Below are positions 33,082 through 41,772 of a stretch of DNA of 64,000 nucleotides, in pieces; the stretch's first letter is position 1; each line of letters opens with the position of its first letter. Both the position numbers and the translations under genes were made by a program. The stretch is from positions 62,001 through 126,000 of the forward strand of contig JAEYZG010000032.1 in the NCBI GenBank assembly GCA_023428135.1, given 5' to 3'. Under the pieces are notes generated by a model, which was given only the letters and a program-made list of their open reading frames with translations, was not told where the DNA came from and made no database searches. This DNA comes from Bacteroidota bacterium. Lineage in GTDB: Bacteria > Bacteroidota > Bacteroidia > Cytophagales > Cytophagaceae.

Positions 33082-35313
33082 ATGTTATCATTAAATTTTA
33101 TTCCAAAAATAAATTTCTACATCTTCCTCTCTGCTATTATAGGAATTTTAGTTTTTAGCTTTTATTTTGATTTTACCATTGCTGACCCTTCCAATATTAA
33201 TTGGCTATACAGGTCAGGAGGAGATTTATCCCAACATTACTATGGTAGCTATTATTTCAGATTAGATGACTGGCATTTTCCGTTAACAAAAACTGTATTG
33301 TTAAATAATCCAGAAGGATTTTCTATTATTTTCAGCGATTCAAATCCTCTTTTATCTTTAATTGCCAAACTTTTTAAATTTATTTTCCCTCCGGAATTTC
33401 AACTATTAGGCATATGGTATTTAATATGTTGGACTTTGCAGAGTGTATTTGGCTACCTTCTTATTTTCAAGCTAACCAAAAATAATATTTACGCTCTTTT
33501 ATCCGGCCTTCTTTTCTGTTTGTTACCAACTCAAATTTTCAGAATTCCTCATGAAAACCTTGTAACATTTTGGATTATTCTGTGGACTCTCTATGTGTAT
33601 GTAGATACTGAGATACCGGCTAAAAAGAAACAGATTTTATTCTTTACGATCTTCGCTATTTCCAGTCTTATACATGCATACATAACTTTCATGGCAATAT
33701 TTATAAGCGCAGCCTGGTACATAAAAGAATTAATTCAGCTATCAAAAGAAGAAGACAGAAAGAATCTCCTATTTTTTTTAAAAATAACTGCAACATTATC
33801 CTGCTCTTTTTTAATATTCTTATGGGTATTTGGATATTTTTATAACAATCCACAAAGCAAAGGACTATTGGGCTTCGGCACATACGCCATGAACCTAAAC
33901 GCACCATTTAATCCATTAGAAGAAGTTTTCTCTACTTTTATTAAACCTCTTCCTACACAAGAAGGTCATTATGAAGGCTATCAATACTGGGGATTGGGTA
34001 TCATAATTTTATTCTCTTTTATATCAATTCTTCTCGTCAAAAAATACTTTAATGAATATAAAAGTCAACTAGGATTCTTTTTTGCATTGGTTTTAGTCTT
34101 TATTTTCTTTACCCATCAGGAAGAAATCTCTGCTTATGAAAGATTCCTTCCAATTGCTTTCTTCATGATATTTGGCATTATCAATTTTTCAATTTATAAA
34201 GAGAATGAAACTTCTCTTTTATGGTTAATTATACCGGCATCAATCTGTTACATTTTAGCCCTGTCTAATAAAATAGCTCTAGGCAATGTAACTTTATTTG
34301 AATTCAAATTAACCGGGGAAGAATTTTATGCTGCTTTTTTCAGAACTATAAGATCCTCAGGAAGACTTTTTTGGGTAACAACTCATATCTTATTACTTGC
34401 AGCTCTTATATTGACATATAAAAACCTTTCAATAAAGGCAAGCTATTGGGTTATATGCCTAGTCATTGGCATACAGTTTCTTGATCTTTCAAAACTTAGC
34501 TATAGATTCGACAGCAATGATTTCACTTATCAATTTCCTTTAAATGACAATCTTCAAAAAATGATCAAAGCCTCACGTAAAGTAAATCTCATAAATTGTT
34601 ATGATGCTAAAATTGTTGATTACGCTTTGACCAACCGCATTAGCACAAACTTCTTCTATACTTCTCACGATGCAGGAATTTTGACTGACAAAAGACTTAA
34701 ACAGGAATATGCAGATTTTAAGGAAAACAAATTAAATGATAATGAATTGTATATATTTACGCCTTATGATTTTGGGCTAAATGTACCTGTAGATCTAAAT
34801 GCAGGAACTTATCAGAACATTTTAGTTATCCCTCCTAAAAACTTCAATCCTGATCATACAATGTTAATGATTGTTAAAAGACAATATGACAAAATTCAAA
34901 CTATTATAGATCAAATAAAGTCCAAGCAACTTGTATTTATCTCTGTAAAAGATGAGGCTACTAGCGCTCTTTCAGCACGATTTAAAAATGATTTTGATAA
35001 TGCCTTTGGTGCCAACCTCAGGAACCTTGGATTCAGACAATCTTATATAGCTGTTTTTCAAAATGGAAAACTAATTCATGAGTCTATAGGGGCTAACAAT
35101 TTGGTTGAATATTGGGGACAATTTTATGGCCTTAATTTTTACTTAAAGAGCACAGGCAACCTCCAAGGAACTGAATCAAATATTAAAATTAATGACATAG
35201 AATTCTCTGCAAATAACAGAGGATTAAACGTTGTTTCTCTAGAAGAAGCTTCTCCTGGTAAATTCGTTTTTAATTCCTTCAATTTTGATACTTACGAAAA
35301 TTCTTACGAATAA
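33082..35313 (+). CDS. Large integral membrane protein, GT-C glycosyltransferase-like
   Basis: This 743-residue protein has about eleven hydrophobic helices over residues 8-480 and a soluble C-terminal part of about 260 residues. The first periplasmic loop carries SGGDLSQHYYGSYYFRLDDW, with acidic residues in the place where GT-C transferases keep their catalytic Asp. The next region, FKLTKNNIYALLSGLLFCLLPTQIFRIPHEN, resembles that of bacterial GT-C/YfhO-like proteins (possibly DUF6311). A polyprenyl-phosphate-sugar donor made by the divergent GT2 would fit. This is inference. A strong terminator follows. Confidence 0.65.
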   Translation: MLSLNFIPKINFYIFLSAIIGILVFSFYFDFTIADPSNINWLYRSGGDLSQHYYGSYYFRLDDWHFPLTKTVLLNNPEGFSIIFSDSNPLLSLIAKLFKFIFPPEFQLLGIWYLICWTLQSVFGYLLIFKLTKNNIYALLSGLLFCLLPTQIFRIPHENLVTFWIILWTLYVYVDTEIPAKKKQILFFTIFAISSLIHAYITFMAIFISAAWYIKELIQLSKEEDRKNLLFFLKITATLSCSFLIFLWVFGYFYNNPQSKGLLGFGTYAMNLNAPFNPLEEVFSTFIKPLPTQEGHYEGYQYWGLGIIILFSFISILLVKKYFNEYKSQLGFFFALVLVFIFFTHQEEISAYERFLPIAFFMIFGIINFSIYKENETSLLWLIIPASICYILALSNKIALGNVTLFEFKLTGEEFYAAFFRTIRSSGRLFWVTTHILLLAALILTYKNLSIKASYWVICLVIGIQFLDLSKLSYRFDSNDFTYQFPLNDNLQKMIKASRKVNLINCYDAKIVDYALTNRISTNFFYTSHDAGILTDKRLKQEYADFKENKLNDNELYIFTPYDFGLNVPVDLNAGTYQNILVIPPKNFNPDHTMLMIVKRQYDKIQTIIDQIKSKQLVFISVKDEATSALSARFKNDFDNAFGANLRNLGFRQSYIAVFQNGKLIHESIGANNLVEYWGQFYGLNFYLKSTGNLQGTESNIKINDIEFSANNRGLNVVSLEEASPGKFVFNSFNFDTYENSYE

Positions 35314-35330
35314 TTAACTGCTTTGAAATT

Positions 35331-35377
35331 AATCCCCGTTCAATATTATCTAATAGGTTGAACGGGGATTTTTATTT
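35331..35377 (+). terminator. Intrinsic terminator
   Basis: Perfect 13-bp arms AATCCCCGTTCAA and TTGAACGGGGATT enclose a 14-base loop and are followed by TTTATTT. This is a strong plus-strand terminator for the GT-C-like gene. Confidence 0.85.
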
Positions 35378-35400
35378 AATAGATTCAATCATATTCAGAA

Positions 35401-36366
35401 ATGAAAAAAATCACCAGAATATTCCTCTTTACATTCATTGTATTTTTCATTTTCACCAATTTTGTAGCCATCTTTCACAGCTACAAATTCACACACTTTT
35501 CTTCAGAAAAACTTCCTAAGCCAAAGAAACCCGAAGACTTGACTTCAGCGGAAAAACTTAAGATGATGATACTGGGAGTAAAGATGCCGAAACCTTTAAA
35601 TGACATAAAACCTCATCAAAAATTTCAAACTATAGTACTTCAAAGCAATAAGAAAATAGAATGCTGGAGTATCAAGAACCAGCCATCAAAAGGCACAGTC
35701 ATTCTTTTCCACGGATATGGAGGTAAGAAATCTTCTCTAATGGATAAAGCAAATGTCATTTTAAATCTGGGTTATAATGTTTTTATGGTTGATTTTATGG
35801 GTTCCGGGGGATCAGAAGGATTACAGACAACCATTGGATACAAAGAAGCTGAAAATGTAAAAACTGCGTTTGATTACATTAAAGAAAAGGGTGAAAAAAA
35901 TATTTTCCTGTTCGGAACATCAATGGGAGCTGCTGCAATTATGAAAGCTATGGCTGATTATCCATTGGAACCTAAAGGAATTATCATTGAATGCCCCTTT
36001 GCAACTATGTATGAAGCAACCAGTACAAGGTTTAAAGCTGTAGGAGCACCTGTTTTCCCAATGGCAGGACTAGTCGTCTTTTGGGGAGGACTGACTAATG
36101 GATTCTGGGCTTTTGACCATAATCCTGTTGAATATGCAAGAAAAATTAAATGTAATACACTCTTACTTTATGGGGAGCAAGACAAAAGAGTTAGCAGAAA
36201 AGAAATCGATGCTATATATTCCAACCTGGATTGCATAAAGGAACTAAAATCTTATCCTTTTGCCGGCCATGTAAATTACCTTTTGAAATATAAAACAGAG
36301 TGGACCAGAGACATTGGTACATTTCTCGATCAAACTAATAAATCAATCTTTTCTAATCATCAATAA
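35401..36366 (+). CDS. Membrane-anchored alpha/beta hydrolase
   Basis: This 321-residue protein has an N-terminal hydrophobic helix at about 5-25 and then an alpha/beta-hydrolase domain. The oxyanion-side motif is LFHGYGGKKSS. The nucleophile elbow is FGTSMGAAA (Ser at about residue 180). The acid is in LLLYGEQDKRVS and the His in FAGHVNYL. The domain resembles the BAAT/peptidase S9-type hydrolases of unknown substrate. The anchor suggests a periplasmic-face or membrane-associated activity. It lies alone between a terminator and a gene-free stretch. Confidence 0.8.
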   Translation: MKKITRIFLFTFIVFFIFTNFVAIFHSYKFTHFSSEKLPKPKKPEDLTSAEKLKMMILGVKMPKPLNDIKPHQKFQTIVLQSNKKIECWSIKNQPSKGTVILFHGYGGKKSSLMDKANVILNLGYNVFMVDFMGSGGSEGLQTTIGYKEAENVKTAFDYIKEKGEKNIFLFGTSMGAAAIMKAMADYPLEPKGIIIECPFATMYEATSTRFKAVGAPVFPMAGLVVFWGGLTNGFWAFDHNPVEYARKIKCNTLLLYGEQDKRVSRKEIDAIYSNLDCIKELKSYPFAGHVNYLLKYKTEWTRDIGTFLDQTNKSIFSNHQ

Positions 36367-36933
36367 CATTTATTTTCCAGACTACATTGAAAATAAACTG
36401 AACTATTATTATATTTTTTTTTGTAAAAAGAAAATTGATGGGGTGCCTGAAAATAAATAACATCAGGTGCTTAGGATCTTAAAAGTATGCTTGGCAATTT
36501 AATTCTTGGAAGTATTGAAACCAGCAATAAAAAATTTTTAGTAACAAAAGCTTTCTAATTCTTCCTTCTTTATCAAAGTTCCTAATAAAAACTTTTTGCA
36601 GAATTGGAATTACATAGATGATTCCCCCCTATTCTTTAATTTTTTCATTCAAACTTATATTATAAAATAACTTCCCATAATCATCACTTTAAATGCCTCC
36701 ACCTCCAATCGATAATTGAAATAGGAAGTTCAAACATTAATGTGGAGATTTTTTTTAACTTAAAACAGAAAAAATTACATTCTCCCTACAAAATATTTAT
36801 TCAGTGCTAATCATTCTGAAAATCAGTAAACAAAATTAAATTTTTAGGTTAATTATGAGTAATTTGATACTTTATTCTTTTTGCTGAAAAAGGAATAAAT
36901 TACTAAAATTGTCGGTTTAAACAACTAAAAACA
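36367..36933. other. Gene-free AT-rich stretch
   Basis: No frame here looks coding; the longest small frames (for example 36487-36558) have no family resemblance. There is a weak hairpin at about 36442-36470. The region should carry the promoter of the DUF2750 gene, but no full TTTG-N19-TAnnTTTG is visible. TATTCTTTTTG at about 36872-36882 is only an approximate -7 element. Confidence 0.5.
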
Positions 36934-37389
36934 ATGGCACAGGATCAGGCTACAATTGACCAAAATCACAAAAAATTTATTCAACAGGTTGTTGAAACAG
37001 AACTGGTATGGGGACTTGAAACAGAAGACGGATTTGCGACCTCTTCTTCTATGGAATATGAAGATGCAGATGTTATTGCATTCTGGTCAGATGAAGCGTC
37101 TGCTGCCGCCTGCGCAGGTGAAGATTGGGCTGAATATACACCAGCTTCTATCACTTTGGGCGAATTTCTTGAAAACTGGTGTATAGGTATGCAAGAGGAT
37201 GGCTTGCTGGCAGGAACCAATTGGGATACGGACCTTACCGGCACAGAACTTGAACCACTTGATTTAGCTCTTGAAATTCTGGATGCATTAAAAGCAAAAG
37301 GCAAAAAAATTCAACTACAAGGATTTGCATCTCAGGAAATATTTGCTGAGGAACTGAAAAAAGCCTGGGAAGAAACCGAAGGCGAATAG
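36934..37389 (+). CDS. DUF2750 family protein
   Basis: This 151-residue, strongly acidic soluble protein shows the DUF2750 pattern. It has VWGLETEDGFATS, then IAFWSDEASAAACAGEDWAEY, then ITLGEFLENWCIGMQEDGLLAG (about residues 24-95). The helical C-terminus is ALEILDALKAKGKKIQLQG. The family's function is unknown, and no signal or membrane segment is present. It lies upstream of the glutamine-synthetase-like cassette, separated by a 15-bp inverted repeat, and is probably a separate transcript. Confidence 0.75.
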   Translation: MAQDQATIDQNHKKFIQQVVETELVWGLETEDGFATSSSMEYEDADVIAFWSDEASAAACAGEDWAEYTPASITLGEFLENWCIGMQEDGLLAGTNWDTDLTGTELEPLDLALEILDALKAKGKKIQLQGFASQEIFAEELKKAWEETEGE

Positions 37390-37431
37390 TTCTAATTCTG
37401 AAATATTAAGTCACTTTTAAGATTGTTGACA

Positions 37432-37469
37432 TTCTACATGTTTTTCACCAAATTGAAAAACATGTAGAA
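37432..37469. repeat. Perfect 15-bp inverted repeat
   Basis: TTCTACATGTTTTTC and its exact reverse complement enclose the 8-base loop ACCAAATT. No T run follows on the plus strand (AGGTCATC). It may still end the DUF2750 transcript, or act as an RNA structure or operator before the next gene. Confidence 0.55.
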
Positions 37470-37589
37470 AGGTCATCATCTGTAGATTTTTAGAATCTCT
37501 GTCTGATAAATAATTACAGAGCTTTTATCTCTTATTTGATCCCTCCTTACTATAAAGTTTAAACTTTAATTTCATTACACACTTAACAA

Positions 37590-38939
37590 ATGGATCAGAG
37601 TCAAATCATTGATTTCATAGAGAAGAATTCTATTCAGAAAATAAAATTTGCTTTTACTGATATAGATGGTGTGCTTCGCGGGAAAATTATACATCGTGAC
37701 AAATTCCTGAAAAGCTTTAAGGAAAACATAGGCTTCTGCGATGTCGTGTTTGGCTGGGATAGTGGAGATGCTTGTTATGATAATATAAAGGTGACTGGGT
37801 GGCATTCGGGATACCCTGACGCTCCCTGCACTATAGACCTTTCTACATTCAGAAAAATTCCATGGGAAAATGATCTCCCATTCTTTATTGCAGATTTTGG
37901 TTGTAAGCCTTTAGCAGCTTGTCCGAGAAGCTTATTGAAATCAATAGAGAAACAATGCGTTGAGATGGGATTTCATGCCGAATTTGCTCAGGAATTCGAA
38001 TGGTTCAATTTTAGGGAAACGCCACAAACACTTAAAGAGAAAGAGTTCACGAAACTGAATCCTCTCACTCCTGGCATGTTTGGATACTCTGTTTTAAGAC
38101 CCTCTTACGAAACTACCTACTATCACAATCTCTTTGATTTACTATTAAAATTTGATGTACCTCTGGAAGGGCTTCATACCGAAACCGGGCCTGGTGTTTA
38201 TGAAGCAGCTCTGCTCCGAGACAGTGTTTTAAAAGCTGCAGACAAAGCTTCATTATTCAAAACAGGTGTAAAAGAAATTGCTTACAAAAATGGTATCATG
38301 GCTACATTCATGGCCAAATGGAATGAAGAACTACCAGGATGCAGTGGACATATCCACCAAAGTCTTTGGAGTCCTGATAAATCAGACAATCTTTTCTTTG
38401 ATCCTGCTAAAGAAAATAAAATGAGCGATTTGTTTAAACATTATCTGGCTGGCCAGCTTTATTGTCTTCCATTTATCCTGCCATTGTATGCACCTACCAT
38501 TAACAGTTACAAAAGACTGGTTGAAGGTGCCTGGGCCCCTACAACCATTACTTGGGGAATTGATAATAGGACGACTGCCTTGCGTGTATTAAATAATTCA
38601 AAAGACCAGACAAGACTGGAAACCAGAGTCCCTGGCTCTGACAGCAATCCTTATCTGGCAATGGCTGCTGCACTTGCTTCCGGATTGTATGGAATAAAAC
38701 ATCAACTAAAGCTTGATGTCTTGCCAACAGTTGGAAACGGATATAAAAACCTTGAGAATGGCAAACTACCTTCAAATCTTTTTGAGGCCAGTCAGGCAAT
38801 GAAAAACAGCCCTGTAGCAAGAGAGTTATTTGGTGCCGCATTTGTGGACCACTTTATCAGCACCCGTGAATGGGAATGGAGACAATTCTCAAAGCATGTT
38901 ACAGATTGGGAATTAAAAAGATATTTTGAAATCATTTAA
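37590..38939 (+). CDS. Glutamine-synthetase-family ligase (gamma-glutamyl ligase type)
   Basis: This 449-residue protein has the type I glutamine synthetase architecture. The catalytic blocks are AEFAQEFEWF, TETGPGVYEAAL, GCSGHIHQSLW, NSYKRLVEGAWAP, WGIDNRTTALRV and ETRVPGSDSNPYLAMAAAL. The N-terminal beta-grasp region is IKFAFTDIDGVLRGK. It is close to glutamine-synthetase-like enzymes that glutamylate amines (PuuA/GlnA3/GlnA4-like) rather than to the main nitrogen-assimilating enzyme, judging by the non-standard N-terminal region. The amine substrate is unknown. It leads a same-strand cassette with an APH-like kinase and a HAD hydrolase, with gaps of 66 bases each, so they likely share a pathway. 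Confidence 0.8.
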   Translation: MDQSQIIDFIEKNSIQKIKFAFTDIDGVLRGKIIHRDKFLKSFKENIGFCDVVFGWDSGDACYDNIKVTGWHSGYPDAPCTIDLSTFRKIPWENDLPFFIADFGCKPLAACPRSLLKSIEKQCVEMGFHAEFAQEFEWFNFRETPQTLKEKEFTKLNPLTPGMFGYSVLRPSYETTYYHNLFDLLLKFDVPLEGLHTETGPGVYEAALLRDSVLKAADKASLFKTGVKEIAYKNGIMATFMAKWNEELPGCSGHIHQSLWSPDKSDNLFFDPAKENKMSDLFKHYLAGQLYCLPFILPLYAPTINSYKRLVEGAWAPTTITWGIDNRTTALRVLNNSKDQTRLETRVPGSDSNPYLAMAAALASGLYGIKHQLKLDVLPTVGNGYKNLENGKLPSNLFEASQAMKNSPVARELFGAAFVDHFISTREWEWRQFSKHVTDWELKRYFEII

Positions 38940-39005
38940 TTAAATCTACTAAACAGCCATACTTTAATATTACCTTGAACACAAAGGAAATTAATACCTC
39001 TGAAA

Positions 39006-40049
39006 ATGAAAATTATAGATTACGCTCTAATTATAAAAGAAGCCTGGAAAAACTTTGATGCATCCAAGACCATTGCTAAAATTGAGGATATCAGTGCAAA
39101 AGTTTCTACCAATCACGTATTCAGAGTAACCTTTGAAGATGAAGATATTATTATTGCCAAACTATCATACTTCGGAAAATATGAACACTTCAAAGAAGAT
39201 CACAGACTCATTCATGCACTGTCCAATAATCTGCTTTTTCCTTTTGAAAATGTGCTAGCTAAGTCACTGGTAAAAAACAACAAAGTATATACTTACAGAT
39301 ACCAGGAAGGACTTACAGATGCATGGGTTGTATTTTATAATCCCATACGAGTTATGGAAAAGCTTCCAAGAAGACTGGAAGAACAACATATCATGAAGCT
39401 TGGGAGAGAGATTGCAAAATTCCACAAAGCATGTGCAAAAGTAAAAAATGTTCTCCCCAAATCATCCAAAACACTAGTATCGGATATTGAACACCTTCTT
39501 GATATCCTTGATACTGAAGATGGGCAATATGAACACAGAATGCATGTAGACTATCTCAGAGTACAATGTGAAACGTTTCTTAAGAATATTGAACTGTTAG
39601 ATTATAAAACATTTGAAAGCATTCCAGTATTTGTAGACTGGAATATCGGCAACTTTTCCGTTACAGATAAACTTGAACTATTCTCCCGCTGGGACTATGA
39701 CTGGTTTAGGATGAGTTCAAGGGTACTAGATTTCTATTTTTTTAGCAGAGTCGTTTCAGATATTGGAGACAGAACAGTATTCAGTTATGTGGTAGGACCA
39801 TTAATGGAAGACAGATTTATAATTTTCTTAAAAGAGTATCATAAAGTATTTCCACTTACACGCAATGAAATTCTATTTCTGAAAGAAGCCTACAGATTCT
39901 TTATTTTAAATTATGTAATAAAACATGGAAGATACTTCTTCCATGAGATATATGCGACCAAACTTCAAAGAGAAGCTTATGAAACCTACTTCCCTTCCAT
40001 AGAAACAGAATTCAATGCAGATAAAATCTTACAAGAGCTTCAACTGTAA
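39006..40049 (+). CDS. Aminoglycoside/choline-kinase-like phosphotransferase (APH fold)
   Basis: This 347-residue protein has the APH-kinase layout. An N-lobe carries VFRVTFEDEDIIIAKLSYFG (ATP-binding strands and Lys). The C-lobe has the catalytic loop VFVDWNIGNFSV and the metal site WDYDWFRM, in place of the usual HxDxxxxN and DxD. The His of the loop is replaced, but Asp and Asn remain. Members phosphorylate small alcohols such as choline, ethanolamine, homoserine or aminoglycosides. Its place between a gamma-glutamyl ligase and a HAD phosphatase suggests a small amine-containing metabolite. The true substrate is unknown. Confidence 0.72.
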   Translation: MKIIDYALIIKEAWKNFDASKTIAKIEDISAKVSTNHVFRVTFEDEDIIIAKLSYFGKYEHFKEDHRLIHALSNNLLFPFENVLAKSLVKNNKVYTYRYQEGLTDAWVVFYNPIRVMEKLPRRLEEQHIMKLGREIAKFHKACAKVKNVLPKSSKTLVSDIEHLLDILDTEDGQYEHRMHVDYLRVQCETFLKNIELLDYKTFESIPVFVDWNIGNFSVTDKLELFSRWDYDWFRMSSRVLDFYFFSRVVSDIGDRTVFSYVVGPLMEDRFIIFLKEYHKVFPLTRNEILFLKEAYRFFILNYVIKHGRYFFHEIYATKLQREAYETYFPSIETEFNADKILQELQL

Positions 40050-40115
40050 ACCCTTTCCTACAAAATTGATCTTTACTTAAAGCTTTTACTAATTACTTAA
40101 AACTTATTACTCAAA

Positions 40116-40967
40116 ATGGTGCAGTTACAAAATTTCAAATCCATCGTTTCAAAATACAAGGTCATATTTTTTGATGCATTTGGAGTTTTGAAAAATTACA
40201 AAGGTTTGATTCCTGGTATAGAACATACTTTTAATTATCTCCAGGAACACGATAAAGACTATTTTATTCTCACCAATGATGCCTCCAGAAGTCCGGCACA
40301 GCTTGCCGAATCTTACCATAAGCTGGGACTTTTTGCCATTACCCCTGACAGAATAATTTCATCCGGAATGCTGGCAAAAGAATATCTTGATCTTAAGGTC
40401 AATCATGGCACCGTGGCCTATCTTGGAACCGAAAATTCTGCTCACTACATAGAAAGATCCGGACTTAAAACTTTACCAATAAGCCAGCTTGAACTGGATA
40501 ATATTTCAGAAATTAATGCTCTTGTATTGCTTGATGATGAAGGATTCGACTGGAATAAGGATTTGAATAAAACTATCAACCTTCTTCGAAACAGGAATAT
40601 TCCTGTGATAGTAGCGAACACAGATACAACCTATCCGATCTCTCAATCCCAGGTAGCCATTGCTATCGGAGGTGTTGCTGAATTAATTGAGAATGTTGTA
40701 GGAAAGAGATTTATCAGATTTGGCAAACCTGACTCTCAGCTTTTCAACTTTGCATTTGAACATGCTTGCAACAATTGCATGGTAGATAAAAATGATATAT
40801 TGATGGTTGGAGATACTCTGCATACTGATATAATGGGCGGGAACAAATTTGGTTTCGACACTGCATTAATACTCACCGGAATAACCCAGCCAGACATGGC
40901 GGAACAATTTATCAGAAGTACTGGCATTATCCCAACATATATTTGCGAATCCGCCGTCATCCGATAA
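40116..40967 (+). CDS. HAD-IIA family hydrolase (NagD-like)
   Basis: This 283-residue protein is a HAD phosphatase with a C2b cap. Motif I is VIFFDAFGVL (Asp nucleophile kept; the second Asp is Phe, as in the DxWG/DxFG subgroup). Motif II is FILTNDASRS and the late motif GDTLHTDIMGGNKFGFDTALILTG. The family dephosphorylates sugar phosphates, nucleotides or similar molecules. It follows the APH-like kinase on the same strand, so the cassette encodes both a kinase and a phosphatase. Eleven bases separate it from the next, frameshifted gene. Confidence 0.82.
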   Translation: MVQLQNFKSIVSKYKVIFFDAFGVLKNYKGLIPGIEHTFNYLQEHDKDYFILTNDASRSPAQLAESYHKLGLFAITPDRIISSGMLAKEYLDLKVNHGTVAYLGTENSAHYIERSGLKTLPISQLELDNISEINALVLLDDEGFDWNKDLNKTINLLRNRNIPVIVANTDTTYPISQSQVAIAIGGVAELIENVVGKRFIRFGKPDSQLFNFAFEHACNNCMVDKNDILMVGDTLHTDIMGGNKFGFDTALILTGITQPDMAEQFIRSTGIIPTYICESAVIR

Positions 40968-40978
40968 AAACAGCTTTA

Positions 40979-41517
40979 ATGATTAAAGGATTTTTTAGTA
41001 TCTGCATTTTACTAATTTTACTTTTTCCTATAGAAAACAATCAATCGATTGCAGTCAAACCTGATCAGATCCCACCAATTAATAAAAAAGTGATCGATTG
41101 TGTGATTAAAAACGGCCCTAAAATTTCTCCTACCTACGAAAAGGCTGTATGTACCGAGCTGATAATCGGAGTACTTAAAAACTTCATAAAACTCTCAGAA
41201 GAAGATAAAAAGAGAATTCGCATTATTACCGAAGAAAACATTTATAAGCTAAGATTAACAAATTCTCCAATTCCCAAAGGTGTTTATTACGCACTTACTG
41301 AAAACGGTAAGGGAATACCAATAATCAGACTTGAAGATGTCCAACCCGGAGATTTTGTCCAGTTTTGGACGTTAACCTGGGGCATTGTGGTATTGTTAAA
41401 AGCATTGACTTTGCAAATAAAACCATGGAACTATACTCCTCTTTTCCATCTACAGGAGGTTATGGAATTCAGACCTTTGATATTCCTTCCGAGTGTTATT
41501 TTGTGAGGCTTAAGTAG
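40979..41517 (+). pseudogene. Secreted NlpC/papain-like cysteine hydrolase, one-base frameshift
   Basis: A signal peptide (MIKGFFSICILLILLFP) leads into a domain with YEKAVCTELI (Cys58), a helical insert, and LEDVQPGDFVQFW. At a GGGG run (41379-41382) the frame breaks. As sequenced it reads WGIVVLLKAL... and stops at 41506. With one extra G it reads WGHCGIVKSIDF..., then MELYSSFPSTGGYG and a natural end FVRLK-stop at 41517. The restored product has 179 residues with a Cys58/His136 pair, as in NlpC/P60-type peptidases or amidases. Either the gene is broken, slips, or the base is a sequencing error. A start at 40943 would overlap the HAD gene and is less likely. Confidence 0.7.
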
Positions 41518-41707
41518 AAATGTCATTCCTAATTTATTAAGCGACTGCCAATGTCTCTTTTCTATACTTTCTAAACGCTAAAAGAACAGTAATTATCGAT
41601 ATTAATAAGCTAAAATTAACACAGATAAACAGGTTAACCTTAAATTCAGAGTCAATACTTCTTCATTAAATATCAATTCTGTTGTAAACCATTTCCTTTG
41701 GATATCA

Positions 41708-41737
41708 TAAAAAATGCCTGATGTTTCCATCAGGCAT
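41708..41737 (-). terminator. Intrinsic terminator after dnaA
   Basis: ATGCCTGATG and CATCAGGCAT pair perfectly over 10 bp around TTTC. On the minus strand the hairpin is followed by six T residues. It lies about 35 bases after the dnaA stop. Confidence 0.85.
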
Positions 41738-41772
41738 CTCAGTATATTAAAAAGTAACCCTAAAAATTCAGA

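Noticed and set aside
40943..40978. Upstream start for the frameshifted hydrolase
   Set aside because: It would overlap the HAD gene by 25 bases and put a basic segment before a complete signal peptide starting at 40979.
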